Shown: positions 1-13,500, counted from the stretch's first letter. The stretch is 64,000 nucleotides of DNA from Arion vulgaris (GCA_020796225.1 CM036765.1:32640066-32704065); one strand, 5' to 3'. Notes: generated by a model not told the origin, from the sequence alone. Program-made: numbers and translations.

Positions 1-3000
1 TCTCTTGTACTGTTATTCATGTCTCTTTCTTTTACTGTCTGTCATGTCTCTATCTTACTGTATGTCATGTCTCTCTGTCACTGCCTGTCATCTCTGTCTC
101 TTTTACTGTCTGTCATATCTCTCTCTTGCTGTCTGTTATGTGTCTTTATCTCTTACTGTCTGTCAAATCTCTCTCTCGCTCTTACTGTATGTCATTCTCT
201 CTCTTACTGTCTGCCATGTCTCTCTCTCTCTCCTACTGTATGGCATGTGTCTCTCTTTCTTACTGTCTGTCATGACTCTCTCTCATACTGTCTGTAATGT
301 CTTACTTTCTCTCTTACCGTATTGTCATGTCTCTCTCTCCCTCTTACTGTATCACAATGTCTCTCTCTCTCTTACTGTCTGTCATGTCTCTCTCTTACTG
401 TCTGTCATGTCTCTCTCTCCCTCTTACTTTATCACAATGTCTCTCTCTTTCTGTATTGTCATGTCTCTCTTTCTCTCTTTCTGGGTTATCAACTCTCTCT
501 CTCTCTCTCTCTTACTGTATCGTCATGTTTCTTTCTCTCTCACTGTATTGCCATGTTTCTCTTTCTCACCTACTGTATCGTCATTTCTTTCTTTCTCACC
601 TACTGTATCGTCATGTCTTGCTTTCTCTCCTACTGTATCGTCATATCTTGCTTTCTCTCCTACTGTATCGTCATGTCTTTCTTTCTCTCACGGTATTGTC
701 ATCTCTCTCTTTCTTACTGTTTTGTCATACGTCTTTCTCTCTTACTGTATGTCATGACTCTCTCTCTCTCTCTCTCTTACTGTCTGTCATGTCTCTCTTA
801 CTGTCTGTCATGTCTCTCTCTTTCTCTTACTGTAGTGTCACGTCTCTCTCTTTTACTGTCTGCCATTTCTCTCTTTCTGTCTGTCATGTCTCTCTCTCTC
901 TTACTATCTGCCGTGTCTCTCTTACTGTCTGTCATGTCTTTTTTACTGCTCGTCATGTCTCTCTTTTACTATCCGTCATGTCTCTTTCTTTTGCTGTCTG
1001 TCATGTCTCTCTCTTACTATATGGCAGGTCTCTCTCTCTCTCTTACTGAATGTCATCTATCTCTCTCTCTCTCACTGTTTGTTATGTCTCTCTTACTGTA
1101 CTTTAATTCCTCTCTCTTACTGTATTGTCATGTCTCTCTTACTATATGTCAACTCTCTCTCTTACTGTCTGTCATGTCTTTCTCTCTTACTGTATGGCAT
1201 GTGTCTCTCTCTATCTTACTGTCTGTCATGTCTGTCTCTCTTACTGTCTGTCATTTCTCTCTTACTGTCTGTCATGTCTCTCTCTTACTGTCTGCCATGT
1301 CTGTCTCTCTTACTGTCTGTCAGGTCTCTCTCTTTTACTGTCTGTCATGTCTCTGTTACTATATGGCACGTCTCTCTCTCTTACTGCATGTTATGTTCTT
1401 TCTCTCTTACTGTATTGTCGTGTCTCTCTCTCTTACTGTATTGTCGTGTCTCTCTCTCTCTTACTGTATTGTCGTGTCTCTCTCTCTTACTGTATTGTCA
1501 TGTCTCTCTCTTTCTCACTTACTGTATTGTCATGTCTCTCTTACTGTCTGTAATGTCTCTCACTCTCTCTTACTGCCTGTCATGTCTCTCACTCTCTCTC
1601 TTACTGCCTGTCATGTCTCTCTTTCTGTCTGTCATGTCTCTCTTACTTGCTGTCATGTCTCTCTTACTGTATGGCATGTCTCTCTCTTTCTGTTTGTCAT
1701 GTCTCTCTCTCTTACTGTATGTCATGTCTCTCTTACTGTCTGTCATGTCTCTCTCTTACTGTATGTCATTTCTCTCTCCTACTTAATGTCATGTATCTCT
1801 CTCTTACTGTTTTTCATGTCTCTGCTACTGTACTTTAAAGTCTCTCTCTTACTATATTGTCATGTCTCTTTCTCTTTTGTCATTTCATTCTCTCGTATTG
1901 TTTTGCCATGTCTCTTTCTGTCTTAATTTATGTCATGTCTCTCGCTCTCTTACCGTCTGTAATGTCTCTCTTACTGCCTGTCATGTCTCTCTTTCTTACT
2001 GTCTGTCATATCTCTCTCTCTCTCTCTCTTCATGTCTGTCATGTCTTTATTACTGTCTGGCATGTCTCTCTCTCTCTTAATGTATGTCATATTTCTCTCT
2101 GACCGTATGTCATGTCTCTCTCTCTCTTACTGTCTTTCATGTCTCTTTTCCCCAGTCTGTCATGTTTCTCTCTCTCTCTTCATGTCTGTCATGTCTTTAT
2201 CACTGTCTGTCATGTCTCTCTCTCTCTTAATGTCTGTCATACCTCTCTCTTACTGTCTGTCATGTTTCTCTCTCTTACTGGCTATCATGTCTCTTTCTTA
2301 CTGTATGTCAGCTCTCTCTCGTACTGTCTTTAATATATCTGCCTCTTTTACTGTGTCATGTCTCTCTTCCTTACTGTCTGTCATGTCTCTCTGTGACTGT
2401 TGTGTCATATCTCTCTCTCTCTCTTGCTGTCTGTCATACCTCTCTCCTACTGTCTGTCGTTTCTCTTTCTTACTGTCTGTCATGTTTCTCTCTTTCTGTC
2501 ACGTCTCTCTTTTACTGTCTGTCATGTCTCTCTCTCTTTCTTACTGTCTGGCATGTCTCTCTTTCTCTTACTGCATGTCATGTCTCTCTCTTACTGTCTG
2601 TCATGTCTCTCTTTCTCTTACTGTCTGGCATGTCTCTCTTTCTCTTACAGCCTGTCATGTCTCTCTCTTTTACTGTCTGTCATGTCTCTCTTTCTTACTG
2701 TTTGTTATGTCTCTCTTACTGTATTGTCATGTCTCGTTCTCTCTCTTACACTATTGTGATGTCTCTCTCTCTCTCTTTTGTTATTTCTCTCTCGTATTGT
2801 TTTACCATGTCTCTCTCTTTCTCTTACTGTTTTGTCGTATCTCTTTGTCTCTTACTGTATGTCATGTCTCTCTCTCACTCTTTTACTGTCTGTAGTGTAT
2901 CTACCTCTCCTACTGTCTGTCATGTCTCTCTCTCTCTCTTACTGTATGGCATGTCTCTCTTACTGTATTGCATGTCTCTCTCTCTTACTGTCTGTAATCT

Positions 3001-6000
3001 CTCTCACTTAGTGTCTATCATATCTTTCTCTGACTGTATGGCATGTCTCTCCCTCTTACTGTCTGTCATGTCTCTGTTACTATATGGCACGTCTCTCTTA
3101 CTGCATGTCATGTTCTTTCTCTCTTACTGGATTGTCATGTCTCTCTTACTGTCTGTACTGTCTCTCTCTCTTACTGTATTGTCATGTCTCTTTTACTGTC
3201 TGTACTGTCTCCATCTCTTTTGCTGTTTGTCATCTCTCTTTCTCTCTTGCTGCTGTCATGTCTCTCTCTTTCTCTCTCTTCTCTTGCTGCCTGTCATGTC
3301 TCTCACTCTCTCTCTCTCTCTTGCTGCCTGTCATGTTTCTCTCTCTCTCTTCTCTTGCTGCCTGTCATGTCTCTCACTCTCTCTCTCTCTCTCTCTTGCT
3401 GCCTGTCATGTCTCTCACTCTCTCTCTCTCTCTCTCTTGCTGCCAGTCATGTCTCTCACTCTCTCTTGCTGCCTGTCATGCCTCTCACTCTCTCTCTCTC
3501 TTGCTGCCTGTCATGTCTCTCACTCTCTCTCTCTCTCTCTTACTGCCTGTCATGTCTCTCACTCTCTTTCTTACTGCCTGTCATGTCTCTCACTCTCTCT
3601 CTCCTGCTGCCTGTCATGTCTCTCACTTTCTCTATTATTGCCTGTCATGTCTCTCACTCTCTCTCTCTTACTGCCTGCCATGTCTCTCACTCTTTCTCTT
3701 GCTGCCTATCATGTCTCTCACTCTCTCTCTCTCTCTTACTGTCTGTCATGTCTCTCACTCTCTCTCTTACTGCCTGTCATGTCTCTCACTCTCTCTCTTG
3801 CTGCCTGTCATGTTTCTCACTCTCTCTCTCTTACTGCCTGTCATGTCTCTCACTCTCTCTCTTGCTGCCTGTCATATCTTTCACTCTCTTGCTGCCTGTC
3901 ATGTCTCTCACTCTCTCTCTCTCTTGCTACCTGTCATGTCTCTCACTCTCTCTCTTACTGCCTGTCATGTCTCTCACTCTCTCTCTCTTGCTGACTGTCA
4001 TGTCTCTCACTCTCTCTCTTACTGCCTGTCACGTCTCTCACTCTCTCTCTCTCTCTTGCTGCCTGTCATGTCTTTCACTCTCTTGCTGCCTGTCATGTCT
4101 CTCACTCTCTCTCTCTTGCTACCTGTCATGTCTCTCACTCTCTCTCTTACTGCCTGTCATGTCTCTCACTCTCTCTTGCTGCCTGTCATGTCTCTCACTC
4201 TCTCTCTTACTGCCTGTTATGTCTCTCACTCTCTCTCTCTTGTTGCCTGTCATGTGTCTCACTCTCTCTCTCTTACTGCCTGTCATGTCTCTCACGCTAT
4301 CTTGCTGCCTGTCATGTCTCTCACTCTCTCTCTTACTGCCTGTCATGTCTCTCACTCTCTCTCTCTTGCTGCCTGGCATGTCTCTCACTCTCTCTCTTAC
4401 TGCCTGTCATGTCTCTCACTCTCTTTCTTACTGCCTGTCATGTCTCTCACTCTCTCTCTCTCCTGCTGCCTGTCATGTCTCTCACTTTCTCTATTATTGC
4501 CTGTCATGTCTCTCACTCTCTCTCTTACTGCCTGTCATGTCTCTCACTCTTTCTCTTGCTGCCTATCATGTCTCTCACTCTCTCTCTCTCTTACTGCCTG
4601 TCATGTCTCTCACTCTCTCTCTTACTGCCTGCCATGTCTCTCTCTCTCTTGCTGCCTGTCATGTCTCTCACTCTCGCTCTCTTACTGCCTGTCATGTCTC
4701 TCTTACTGTCTGTCATGTCTCTCACTCTCTCTCTTGCTGCCTGTCATGTCTCTCACTCTCTCTCTTACTGCCTGTCATGTCTCTCTTACTGTCTGTCATG
4801 TCTCTCTTACTGCCTGTCATGTCTCTCTTACTGTCTGTCATGTCTCTCTTACAGTCTGTCGTGTCTCTCTCTTTTACTGTCTGCCATGTCTGTTACTGTA
4901 TGTCATGTCTCTCTCTTTTACTGTATGTCATGTCTCTCTCTTGACTGTATGTCATTTCTCTCTTTCTCTCTCTTACTGCCTGTTATGTCTCACTCTCTCT
5001 CTCTTGTTGCCTGTCATGTGTCTCACTCTCTCTCTCTTACTGCCTGTCATGTCTCTCATGCTCTCTTGCTGCCTGTCATGTCTCTCACTTTCTCTCTTAC
5101 TGCCTGTCATGTCTCTCACTCTCTCTCTTGCTGCCTGTCATGTCTCTCACTCTCTCTCTCTTACTGCCTGTCATGTCTCTCACTCTCTCTCTCTCTCTCC
5201 TGCTGCCTGTCATGTCTCTCACTTTCTCTCTTACTGCCTGTCATGTCTCTCACTCTCTCTCTTGCTGCCTGTCATGTCTCTCACTCTCTCTCTTACTGCC
5301 TGTCATGTCTCTCTTACTGTCTGTCATGTCTCTCTTACAGTCTGTCGTGTCTCTCTCTTTTACTGTCTGCCATGTCTGTTACTGTATGTCATGTCTCTCT
5401 CTTTTACTGTATGTCATGTCTCTCTCTTGACTGTATGTCATTTCTCTCTCTCTCTCTCTTACTGCCTGTTATGTCTCACTCTCTCTCTCTTGTTGCCTGT
5501 CATGTGTCTCACTCTCTCTCTCTTACTGCCTGTCATGTCTCTCATGCTCTCTTGCTGCCTGTCATGTCTCTCACTCTCTCTCTTACTGCCTGTCATGTCT
5601 CTCACTCTCTCTCTTGCTGCCTGTCATGTCTCTCACTCTCTCTCTCTCTTACTGCCTGTCATGTCTCTCACTCTCTCTCTCTCTCTCCTGCTGCCTGTCA
5701 TGTCTCTCACTTTCTCTATTATTGCCTGTCATGTCTCTCACTCTCTCTCTTACTGTCTGTCATGTCTCTCACTCTTTCTCTTGCTGCCTATCATGTCTCT
5801 CACTCTTCTCTCTCTTACTGCCTGTCATGTCTCTCACTCTCTCTCTTACTGCCTGGCATGTCTCTCACTCTCTCTTGCTGCCTGTCATGTCTCTCACTTT
5901 CTCTCTTACTGCCTGTCATGTCTCTCTTACTGTCTGTCATGTCTCTCACTCTCTCTCTCTCTTGCTGCCTGTCATGTCTCTCACTCTCTCTCTTACTGCC

Positions 6001-6346
6001 TGTCATGTCTCTCTTACTGTCTGTCATGTCTCTCTTACTGCCTGTCATGTCTCTCTTACTGTCTGTCATGTCTCTCTTACAGTCTGTCGTGTCTCTCTCT
6101 TTTACTGTCTGCCATGTCTGTTACTGTATGTCATGTCTCTCTCTTTTACTGTATGTCATGTCTCTCTCTTGACTGTATGTCATTTCTCTCTCTCTTACTT
6201 AATGTCATGCATCTCTCTCTCTCTCTTACTGTTTTTCATGTCTCTGCTACTGTATTTTAAAGTCTCTCTCTCTTACTGTATCGTCATGTCTTTCTTTCTC
6301 TCTTACTGTATCGTCATGTCTTTCTTTCTCTCTTACTGAATCGCCA

Positions 6347-6388
<42 letters not shown>

Positions 6389-6425
6389 TGTTTCATCATG
6401 TCTTTCTTTCTCTCTTACTGTACGT
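1..6425. repeat. CT-rich minisatellite array A (truncated by window edge)
   Basis: The left 6.4 kb is a degenerate tandem array. From 1 to about 3245 the unit is roughly 20-30 bp, a variable (CT)n run followed by TTACTGTCTGTCATGT. From about 3246 to 6180 a longer, more uniform unit of about 31 bp takes over, with CTCACT before the CT run and TTACTGCCTGTCATGT after it. Stop codons are rare on the plus strand, which creates open frames of 250-1058 codons with low-complexity S/L/C/V content. I do not regard these as genes. The array starts before the window. Confidence 0.95.
4849..6190. repeat. Higher-order repeat inside array A
   Basis: A distinctive segment of about 110 bp containing CAGTCTGTCGTGTCTC, then CTGCCATGTCTGTTACTG and CTTGACTGTATGTCATTT, occurs three times, near 4850, 5336 and 6081. 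The spacings are about 486 and 745 bp. Blocks of many basic units, not just single units, were therefore duplicated. Confidence 0.8.
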
Positions 6426-6694
6426 GACACAGCTTGTTATATCACTATCTATATAGATAGATATAGCCATTGTAATCTTTCACTCTATCAACAGTTAGAC
6501 CCAATTCTACTTGTTCATAAACTGCATCTCTACTACTCACTTGCTACACATATATATGTCATGGTATATTCCTTTCTCTCCTAGAATGTATATGTATATA
6601 CCCATATATATATATATTTATATACACACACACAATTAATATATATGTATATAGCACTTGGATATTTGTCAATCATTTATTTCATGTTTTATCA

Positions 6695-6751
<57 letters not shown>

Positions 6752-6943
6752 TGTCTTCCTGATTTCACATATACTTACCTTCCAAGCAAACACACACACA
6801 TAAATATATGCACATAACCCAATGTTATTGAAGATTGTAGATTTGTACTCACAATCTTTCTGAAAGACATTTGTTTATCCCACCACCTTCCTTCTTGTTG
6901 AATTATACCACTATTTCAGGATATATAGTTATCCTTTTTTTTA
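6426..6943. other. Spacer with TA/CA microsatellites and a (CT)n tract
   Basis: AT-rich spacer between arrays A and B. It holds short TATA/CACA runs near 6595-6645 and a pure (CT)n tract at about 6695-6749. No exon, RNA gene or element was recognised. Confidence 0.7.
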
Positions 6944-8248
6944 TGTGTGACAGAGTTTGTCATATATTGTTCGTATGACATTGTCATATTTTACTTGTGA
7001 CAGAGTTTGTCATATTGCTCATATGGCAGAGTTTGTCATATTGTCTTGTTCATGTGACAGAGTTTGTCATATTGTTCATGTGACAGAGTTTGTCATATTG
7101 TCATGTTCATCTGACAGAGTTTGTCATATTGTCTTGTTCATGTGACAGAGATTGCCATATTGTTCATGTGACAGAGTTTGTCATATTGCCTTGTTCACGT
7201 GACAGAGATTGCCATATTGTTCATGTGACAGAGTTTGTCATATTTTTCATGTGACAGAGTTTGTCATATTGTTCATGTGACAGAGTTTGTCATATTGTTC
7301 ATTTGACAGAGTTTGTCATATTGTCTTGTTCATGTGACAGACTTTGTCATATATTGTTCGTATGACATTGTCATATTTTACTTGTGACAGAGTTTGTCAT
7401 ATTGCTCATATGGCAGAGTTTGTCATATTGTCTTGTTCATGTGACAGAGTTTGTCATATTGTTCATGTGACAGAGTTTGTCATATTGTTCATGTGACAGA
7501 GTTGTTCATGTGACAGAGTTTGTCATATTGTTCATGTGACAGAGATTGCCATATTGTTCATGTGACAGAGATTGCCATATTGTTCATTTGACATAATTTT
7601 TCATATTGTATTGTTCATGTGACAGAGTTTGTCATATTGTCTTGTTCATGTGACAGAGACTGCCATATTGTTCATGTGACAGAGATTGTCATATTGTTCA
7701 TGTGACAGAGACTGCCATATTGTTCATGTGACAGAGATTGTCATATTGTTCATGTGACAGAGACTGCCATATTGTTCATGTGACAGAGTTTGTCATATTG
7801 TTCATGTGACAGAGTTTGTCATATTGTTCATGTGACAGAGTTTGTCATATTGTTCATGTGACAGAGTTTGTCATATTGTTCATGTGACAGAGATTGCCAT
7901 ATTTTTCATGTGACAGAGATTGCCATATTGTTCATTTGACATAATTTTTCATATTGTATTGTTCATGTGACAGACTTTGTCATATACTGTTCATTTATTG
8001 CTCATGTTACACAGTTTGTCATATATTGTTCATGTGACACAGATTGTCATATTGTTCTTGTGACAGAGTTTATCATATTATATCGTTCATATGACAGAGT
8101 TTGTCATATATTGTTCATGTGACACAGTTTGTCATATATTGTTCATGTGACACAGTTTGTCATATATTGTTCATGTGACACAGTTTGACATATATTGTTC
8201 ATGTGACACAGTTTGTCATATATTGTTCATGTGACACAGCTTGTCACA
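6944..8248. repeat. 26-bp minisatellite array B
   Basis: About 45-50 units of 26 bp built on TTGTTCATGTGACAGAG and TTTGTCATA. Each unit holds the inverted repeat TGACA-5 nt-TGTCA. Variants include GATTGCCATA, CTGCCATA and, at the right end, GTGACACAG. Two higher-order duplications are visible: the block with TATTGTTCGTATGACATTG at 6964 recurs at 7352, and the block with CATTTGACATAATTTTTC near 7586 recurs about 348 bp further on. Confidence 0.93.
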
Positions 8249-8905
8249 TATCAGTATAGTTAGTCATTATTATTATGATAAAGTTAGATTATCACAGCGT
8301 GTGTTGTGTTAACAGTGTGATGGTTGTCAGTCATATTCGTTAAACGTCACCTGTTTCTATCTTTCAAAGTTGTTTTTTAAATCAAACTGTACTTGCTAAT
8401 TTGTTTTAATGTATCATGTCTGGTCATTGTTCTTAGTTCCACTACAAGTCATTGCGAAGTAAGCCAGTTAATCTGCCACGTTCGATTGTTAACTTATTTT
8501 TAGTAGCAAAATAACATTCATATTTTTAGATGATTAGAAGAAACACTGTCTCCAATCCGGCAAGTCGACTGTTGTTGCACATATTTCTAAGTTCATTGTC
8601 TTGTTAAGTTCTTCATGATACCGTGACTTCTGCCGGTAAACATTGGCAGTGATTAGATGAGGCAGACAATCAGACACTTGTTAAGTCTTTTCCGGTATGC
8701 GTACAAAAGCTGGATTACAGCTATGACGGTCGTTTATTGCGTGAGCGAGTGTGACCTGCCCAACTTCTCGTTTGCCGTGAGTTACACATTGCATTCTGTG
8801 GGGAAACAAGAAGAAAAGTCTTCAGTTGTATGCCTTCCTATCTTTCTTCGGTCTGGCTTATTTATATATATATATCAAAATTTTGGTCCTTATTGTGCAT
8901 CAATA
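8249..8905. other. Unique sequence, nothing recognised
   Basis: About 650 bp of non-repetitive sequence between array B and the mariner. A 97-codon open frame at 8657-8950 has no motif I know and runs into the transposon's inverted repeat, so I do not call it a gene. Confidence 0.5.
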
Positions 8906-8907
8906 TA

Positions 8908-10239
8908 CGAGTGCGAGTCAATAAGTAAGTCACAAAGTTATGTGGGATAGTAGGTAAATGTAGTTGGTGTTTTCTAAAGGTGTCATTAGGTGACAGCAAC
9001 ATCGAACTTTATATTCCCATTCACCAGGTGGCGCTATGTGTCGCATGTGCAGCGCATAAACAAAATGGCGACAGTACTTACGGAGTGTATAACCAAAGAG
9101 CAACATGCTGTTGTGCGTTTTTGTGGGCAAAATGACTGCCTGCAGAGGACATTCATAAGGAAATGCTTCCTGTTTATGCTGACAAATGTTTGTCTCGTAA
9201 AGCGTTGCAAAGTTGGGTAGAAAATTTTTCTCAAGGACGCTCTAAAATTGTTGATGAAATCCGATCTCGTCGTCCTGTTGAGATTGCAGCAAAAGCATCC
9301 GTGCAGTGAGTGGAGGAGAGGATTAGAGGTGATAGGCGAGTAGCGATAGACTCTATAGTCTATAGCATCTGCAATAGGGTGCTCACATGGTTCAGCATAC
9401 AACATAATGCATGATCGATTGCAATTTAAGAAAGTATGCTCTAGGTGGGTACCCAGACAATTGAAGGAGGAAAACAAAATGAACCAATTTGGCCTGTCCT
9501 TGCATCATCTCTGTCGATACGAAGATGAAGGAGAAGACATGCTGAACAGGATTGTTACTGGGGATGAATCATGGGTGCATCACTACCAGCCCGAATCAAA
9601 GCGTGCTTCAATGCAGTGGAAACATCCTTCTTCGCCTTGTGTTCAAAAATTCAAGGTTACGCCATCAGCAGGGAAGGTCATGCTGACTGTGTTCTGGGAT
9701 TGTCAAGGTGTGCTTTTAACCAATTTCATGAAGAAAGGTGACAATGTGAATTCCGAATCGTACTGTGAAGTTCTATCGATGCTTCATGATGCAATTCGAA
9801 AAAACGTCCAGGGTTGCTGACTAGAGGAGTGTTTCTTCTTCATGACAATGCCAGACCGCATACGGCTCGATTAACTCAGGAGAAAATTAACCAACTAAAG
9901 TGGGAAGTTCTGGAATATCCACCTTACAGTCCCGACTTAGCCCCTAGCAATTTCCACCTCTTTGGTCCACTGAAAACCCATCTTGGCGGGAGACATTTCG
10001 TGAATGACGCCGAAGTTGAATGGGAAGTGAAAACGTGGTTTAGTAAAAAGAGCCGGCAGTTCTATGCAGCCAGTTTGGGAGGATTGATAAAACGATGGGA
10101 TAAGTGCATTAATGTTGGTGGAAATTATGTTGAGAAATAAAGGAACAATGTATGTATAAAAATTAACTGGTTTCAAGTTGTTATCATGTTTAGTTATTTT
10201 TCTACAGCCATTTGTGACTTACTTATTGACTTCCCCTCG
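8908..10239 (+). mobile_element. Complete mariner-family DNA transposon (inactive)
   Basis: A 1332-bp element bounded by terminal inverted repeats of 29 bp. Left repeat 8908-8936 begins CGAGTGCGAGTCAATAAGTA; the right repeat, 10239-10211 read on the minus strand, begins CGAGGGGAAGTCAATAAGTA. They match at 26 of 29 positions. TA dinucleotides at 8906-8907 and 10240-10241 are the expected target duplication. The size and the single transposase gene fit mariner. It sits 120 bp beyond the KLHL10 stop, in convergent orientation. Confidence 0.95.
9065..10140 (+). pseudogene. Mariner transposase pseudogene (DD34D class, broken)
   Basis: The transposase would cut and paste the element at TA sites. 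Coding remains run from an ATG at 9065 to a stop at 10140. The N-terminal helix-turn-helix region (TKEQHAVVRF) is followed by WVPRQLKEENKMN, GDESWVHHYQPESK, HDNARPHTARL and YSPDLAPSN. The first catalytic Asp is GAT at 9564 and the second GAC at 9844. The third position, 35 codons after the second (9949-9951), reads Asn (AAT) instead of Asp. The first-to-second distance is 280 nt, one more than the usual 93 codons, matching a frameshift near 9815. There is another frame change between 9160 and 9240, a stop near 9308 and a further frame change near 9405. The copy cannot encode an active enzyme. Confidence 0.92.
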
Positions 10240-10361
10240 TATTTCTGAATTGTCTCTCGCTATTTTCTCTTCCAGTGCTTTAACCAAAGTTCGATAAATA
10301 TCTTTAGTTATGTTAATTTAAAGTTTAATTTTCTGACAAACACATTTTTTCCACATGAAAA

Positions 10362-10597
10362 TTATTGTCTTTTATTTAATGAGATGAAACATTCATTCCT
10401 ACAGACCTGCCAATCAAAACAGTCAGCTTGTACTACAAGCCGCGCCTCCTTGCCGTAGAAGGTATAGTCTTGTATATTGTCCAATCCCTTGATTGTACAT
10501 GCACTAGCAGCGCTCCGCCCCACACGCAGGCTGTCAGCTTCTGTCCACTCGTCTTTGTCACTCTCGTAGTACTCCACATGACCAGTAGTCCCTGATC
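10362..10597 (-). CDS. KLHL10: KLHL10 exon 11: last kelch strand, C-terminus and stop
   Basis: Residues 523-600 and stop TAA (10364-10362). It encodes HVEYYESDKDEWTEADSL, VGRSAASACTIKGL and DYTFYGKEA, then a family-unlike tail ending LNKRQ. Two in-frame AG acceptors lie six bases apart (exon start 10597 or 10591), so the protein could be 600 or 598 residues. An AATAAA at 10376-10371 overlaps the last codons and could serve polyadenylation just past the stop. Confidence 0.88.
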
Positions 10598-13500
10598 CTG
10601 AACCCGCACAGGATGAAACAATATGGCAGGAGTTTATGTGGGACAAAATACACTCAACAGGTTAACAAGTAACAGTTACTAGAGCCGATGTAACTACATT
10701 CAAGACCATCTAATTAACCCTTAACTTCACCCGGCAGATATTTAATGGAAAAAAAACCAACAACAGAACACGTTCTGAGTAGCTCCAACTTCAGTTATGA
10801 ATATATTTCCCAGACTCATCCAATGAGGTACATTCTACATCTGGGCCCTCTAGAACGACAACTATAAAACTGTTGTTACTCCCTGTAAAACCGCTTTTTT
10901 GTGCAGAGTAGTACCGGATGGACATGAGCCTGTGGAATATAAGGGCCGCATGGCTTGTGCAGTCGCCACGAAACTTTTCAGATTAGATGTTTTTTTGATG
11001 TCCTCGACAGAAAAAACATACAGTGTGCGGTTAACAAGTGGTCGATATGGGCGTTCCAAGAAGAATAAATGTTAAGTATCAGAGAACTATTTCATATATC
11101 TGAATGTACAGAGTTTAACACATTATTGAATCAAATTCACTTTCTATATTCTGCAATGAATTATACATAAATACTATCAAATGAATATTGTTATCTTTAA
11201 ATATGCCATCTACTAGATCTTTAGGTGTGTTGCCAGGGCTAAGTACATGTTTTTATTTCCAGGTCGATTTGATTGCTTCATATTTTCTACCTCAACTCTG
11301 CACAGTCAGATTTGACATCATCGGTCAATGAAAGCTGGACAGAACTGGAATGCTCTCAGAAGTCTTGAGTCCTGTTCTACGTAGGCATTCGTTTGTATAA
11401 TAAACCTGATTTTGAAAAGGTAATTCAGTAGAAGACGCTTCTAAGACAAATCAATGTTCTGTGGTGGGTCTGTCAAGATAATGGATTGAATCAAATCTGT
11501 CACCCACATCCATATCTCATCAACGTATTAGTTTATCAGACCCGGATGATGGTTTTGGCTTCTCTTTAAAAGACAGTAATTGCTGAGTTGGACGGAGCAT
11601 CATCTCTCTCGTTTCATACAATTCCGTAGTGGGAGTGTATTTAGTGAAGGTAACAGTTGACGATTTATTGACATTGTTAAGCTCCACTCTAATTTAATGA
11701 GACAAACATTACGTATAAATATATATATCTATTTACATATATATACTTTAAAACTTCTCTAATACCTACCATCATATCCGCCCACAACGAATATTCTGTT
11801 CTCTATAACTGCAGCAGCAAAGTTACTCCGCCCCTTTAGCATCTCCTTCACTGGAAACCACGCCCCCCTGTCCGGGTAATATTTTTCCACTGACGATGTA
11901 TAATGATGACATGGCATAACCTTGTATCTCACATAAAAACAATTTATTAATTGAGTATTTCTTTACAAATGAAAGATAGAACAAAGTTTACTGTTACAGA
12001 TAAGTGTAAGTGGGATAAGTGTATAGAAAATATTTGGGGAGAGGACAGCGTGATGCAACCAAGGACAACAACTAAGTAGAATATCATGCTACTTTGTTTG
12101 TTTATGTCTACTCATGGGATGAGATAAGGTATATACACAACGAATTGAGAAAGTGAATATGTTCATTCAATATTTTATAATTAATTGTGAATAGTAATCA
12201 ACGCTGTCCCAAAGCAGCGAGAGCCGTGGCTCCCGTGTCAAACATTCGTGGTGTTATATTTTGCTCTGCCGGCGTTAAAGTTAATGAGATGCAGAGAAAA
12301 CGATTTTTTTTTCAGTTTTGTGTAGCATGTCTATGAACACGATCCTCCTGCTTTTGCAATCTTTGTTTTTTTTGGGAGGGGTTTTTTCCTTTCTTTCTTT
12401 CAACCATTCTACTGTGCCCTAACTCAACCCTTTCCATTTTCACTGGAGAAACCATGAGATTCCTATTTTGACATTCCTGCACGGCTGGAATTTTGACATT
12501 CCTGCACGGTAGAAAAACACTGTTGCGAAAACTTAAGAAAGGTGTGCCCACTGCTAGGTTGTGACTTGAAAATAAGTCGCTAATAATATTATTGTCTGTT
12601 TAGCTGTATCTCAAATATATTAATAATTCTATTGTTATTATTTAGTTGTAGTATTGCAATTGTCACAGACTCCCGCACCTCCACAGCCATCAGTCAGATT
12701 CTCCTCAATATATAAAAACATTGCGAGCACCGGTCCATACCATAAACTACTACAGTGGCATACTATAAACTACTACAGTGGCATACTATAAACTACTACA
12801 GTGGCATACTATAAACTACTATAGTGGCATACTATAAACTACTACAGTGGCATACTATAAACTACTATAGTAGTATACTATAAACTACTACAGTGGCATA
12901 CTATAAACTACTACAGTGGCATACTATAAACTACTATAGTAGTATACTATAAACTACTATAGTGGCATACTATAAACTACTATAGTAGCATACTATAAAC
13001 TACTACAGTAGCATACTATAAACTACTACAGTGGCATACTATAAACTACTATAATGGCATACTATAAACTACTACAGTGGCATACTATAAACTACTATAG
13101 TGGCATACTATAAACTACTACAGTGGCATACTATAAACTACTATAGTGGCATACTATAAACTACTATAGTGGCATACTATAAACTACTATAGTGGCATAC
13201 TATAAACTACTATAGTGGCATACTATAAACTACTATAGTAGTATACTATAAACTACTACAGTGGCATACTATAAACTACTATAGTGGCATACTATAAACT
13301 ACTACAGTAGCATACTATAAACTACTATAGTAGTATACTATAAACTACTATAGTGGCATACTATAAACTACTATAATGGCATACTATAAACTACTACAGT
13401 GGCATACTATAAACTACTACAGTGGCATACTATAAACTACTATAGTGGCATACTATAAACTACTATAGTGGCATACTATAAACTACTATAGTGGCATACT

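Noticed and set aside
322..6260. Plus-strand open frames of 250-1058 codons rich in S, L, C, H and V
   Set aside because: They are the translation of a CT-rich minisatellite; all three plus frames are open in places and no domain, signal or splice context exists.
9034..9477. 147-codon minus-strand frame inside the mariner
   Set aside because: It is antisense to transposase coding remains and has no recognised domain.
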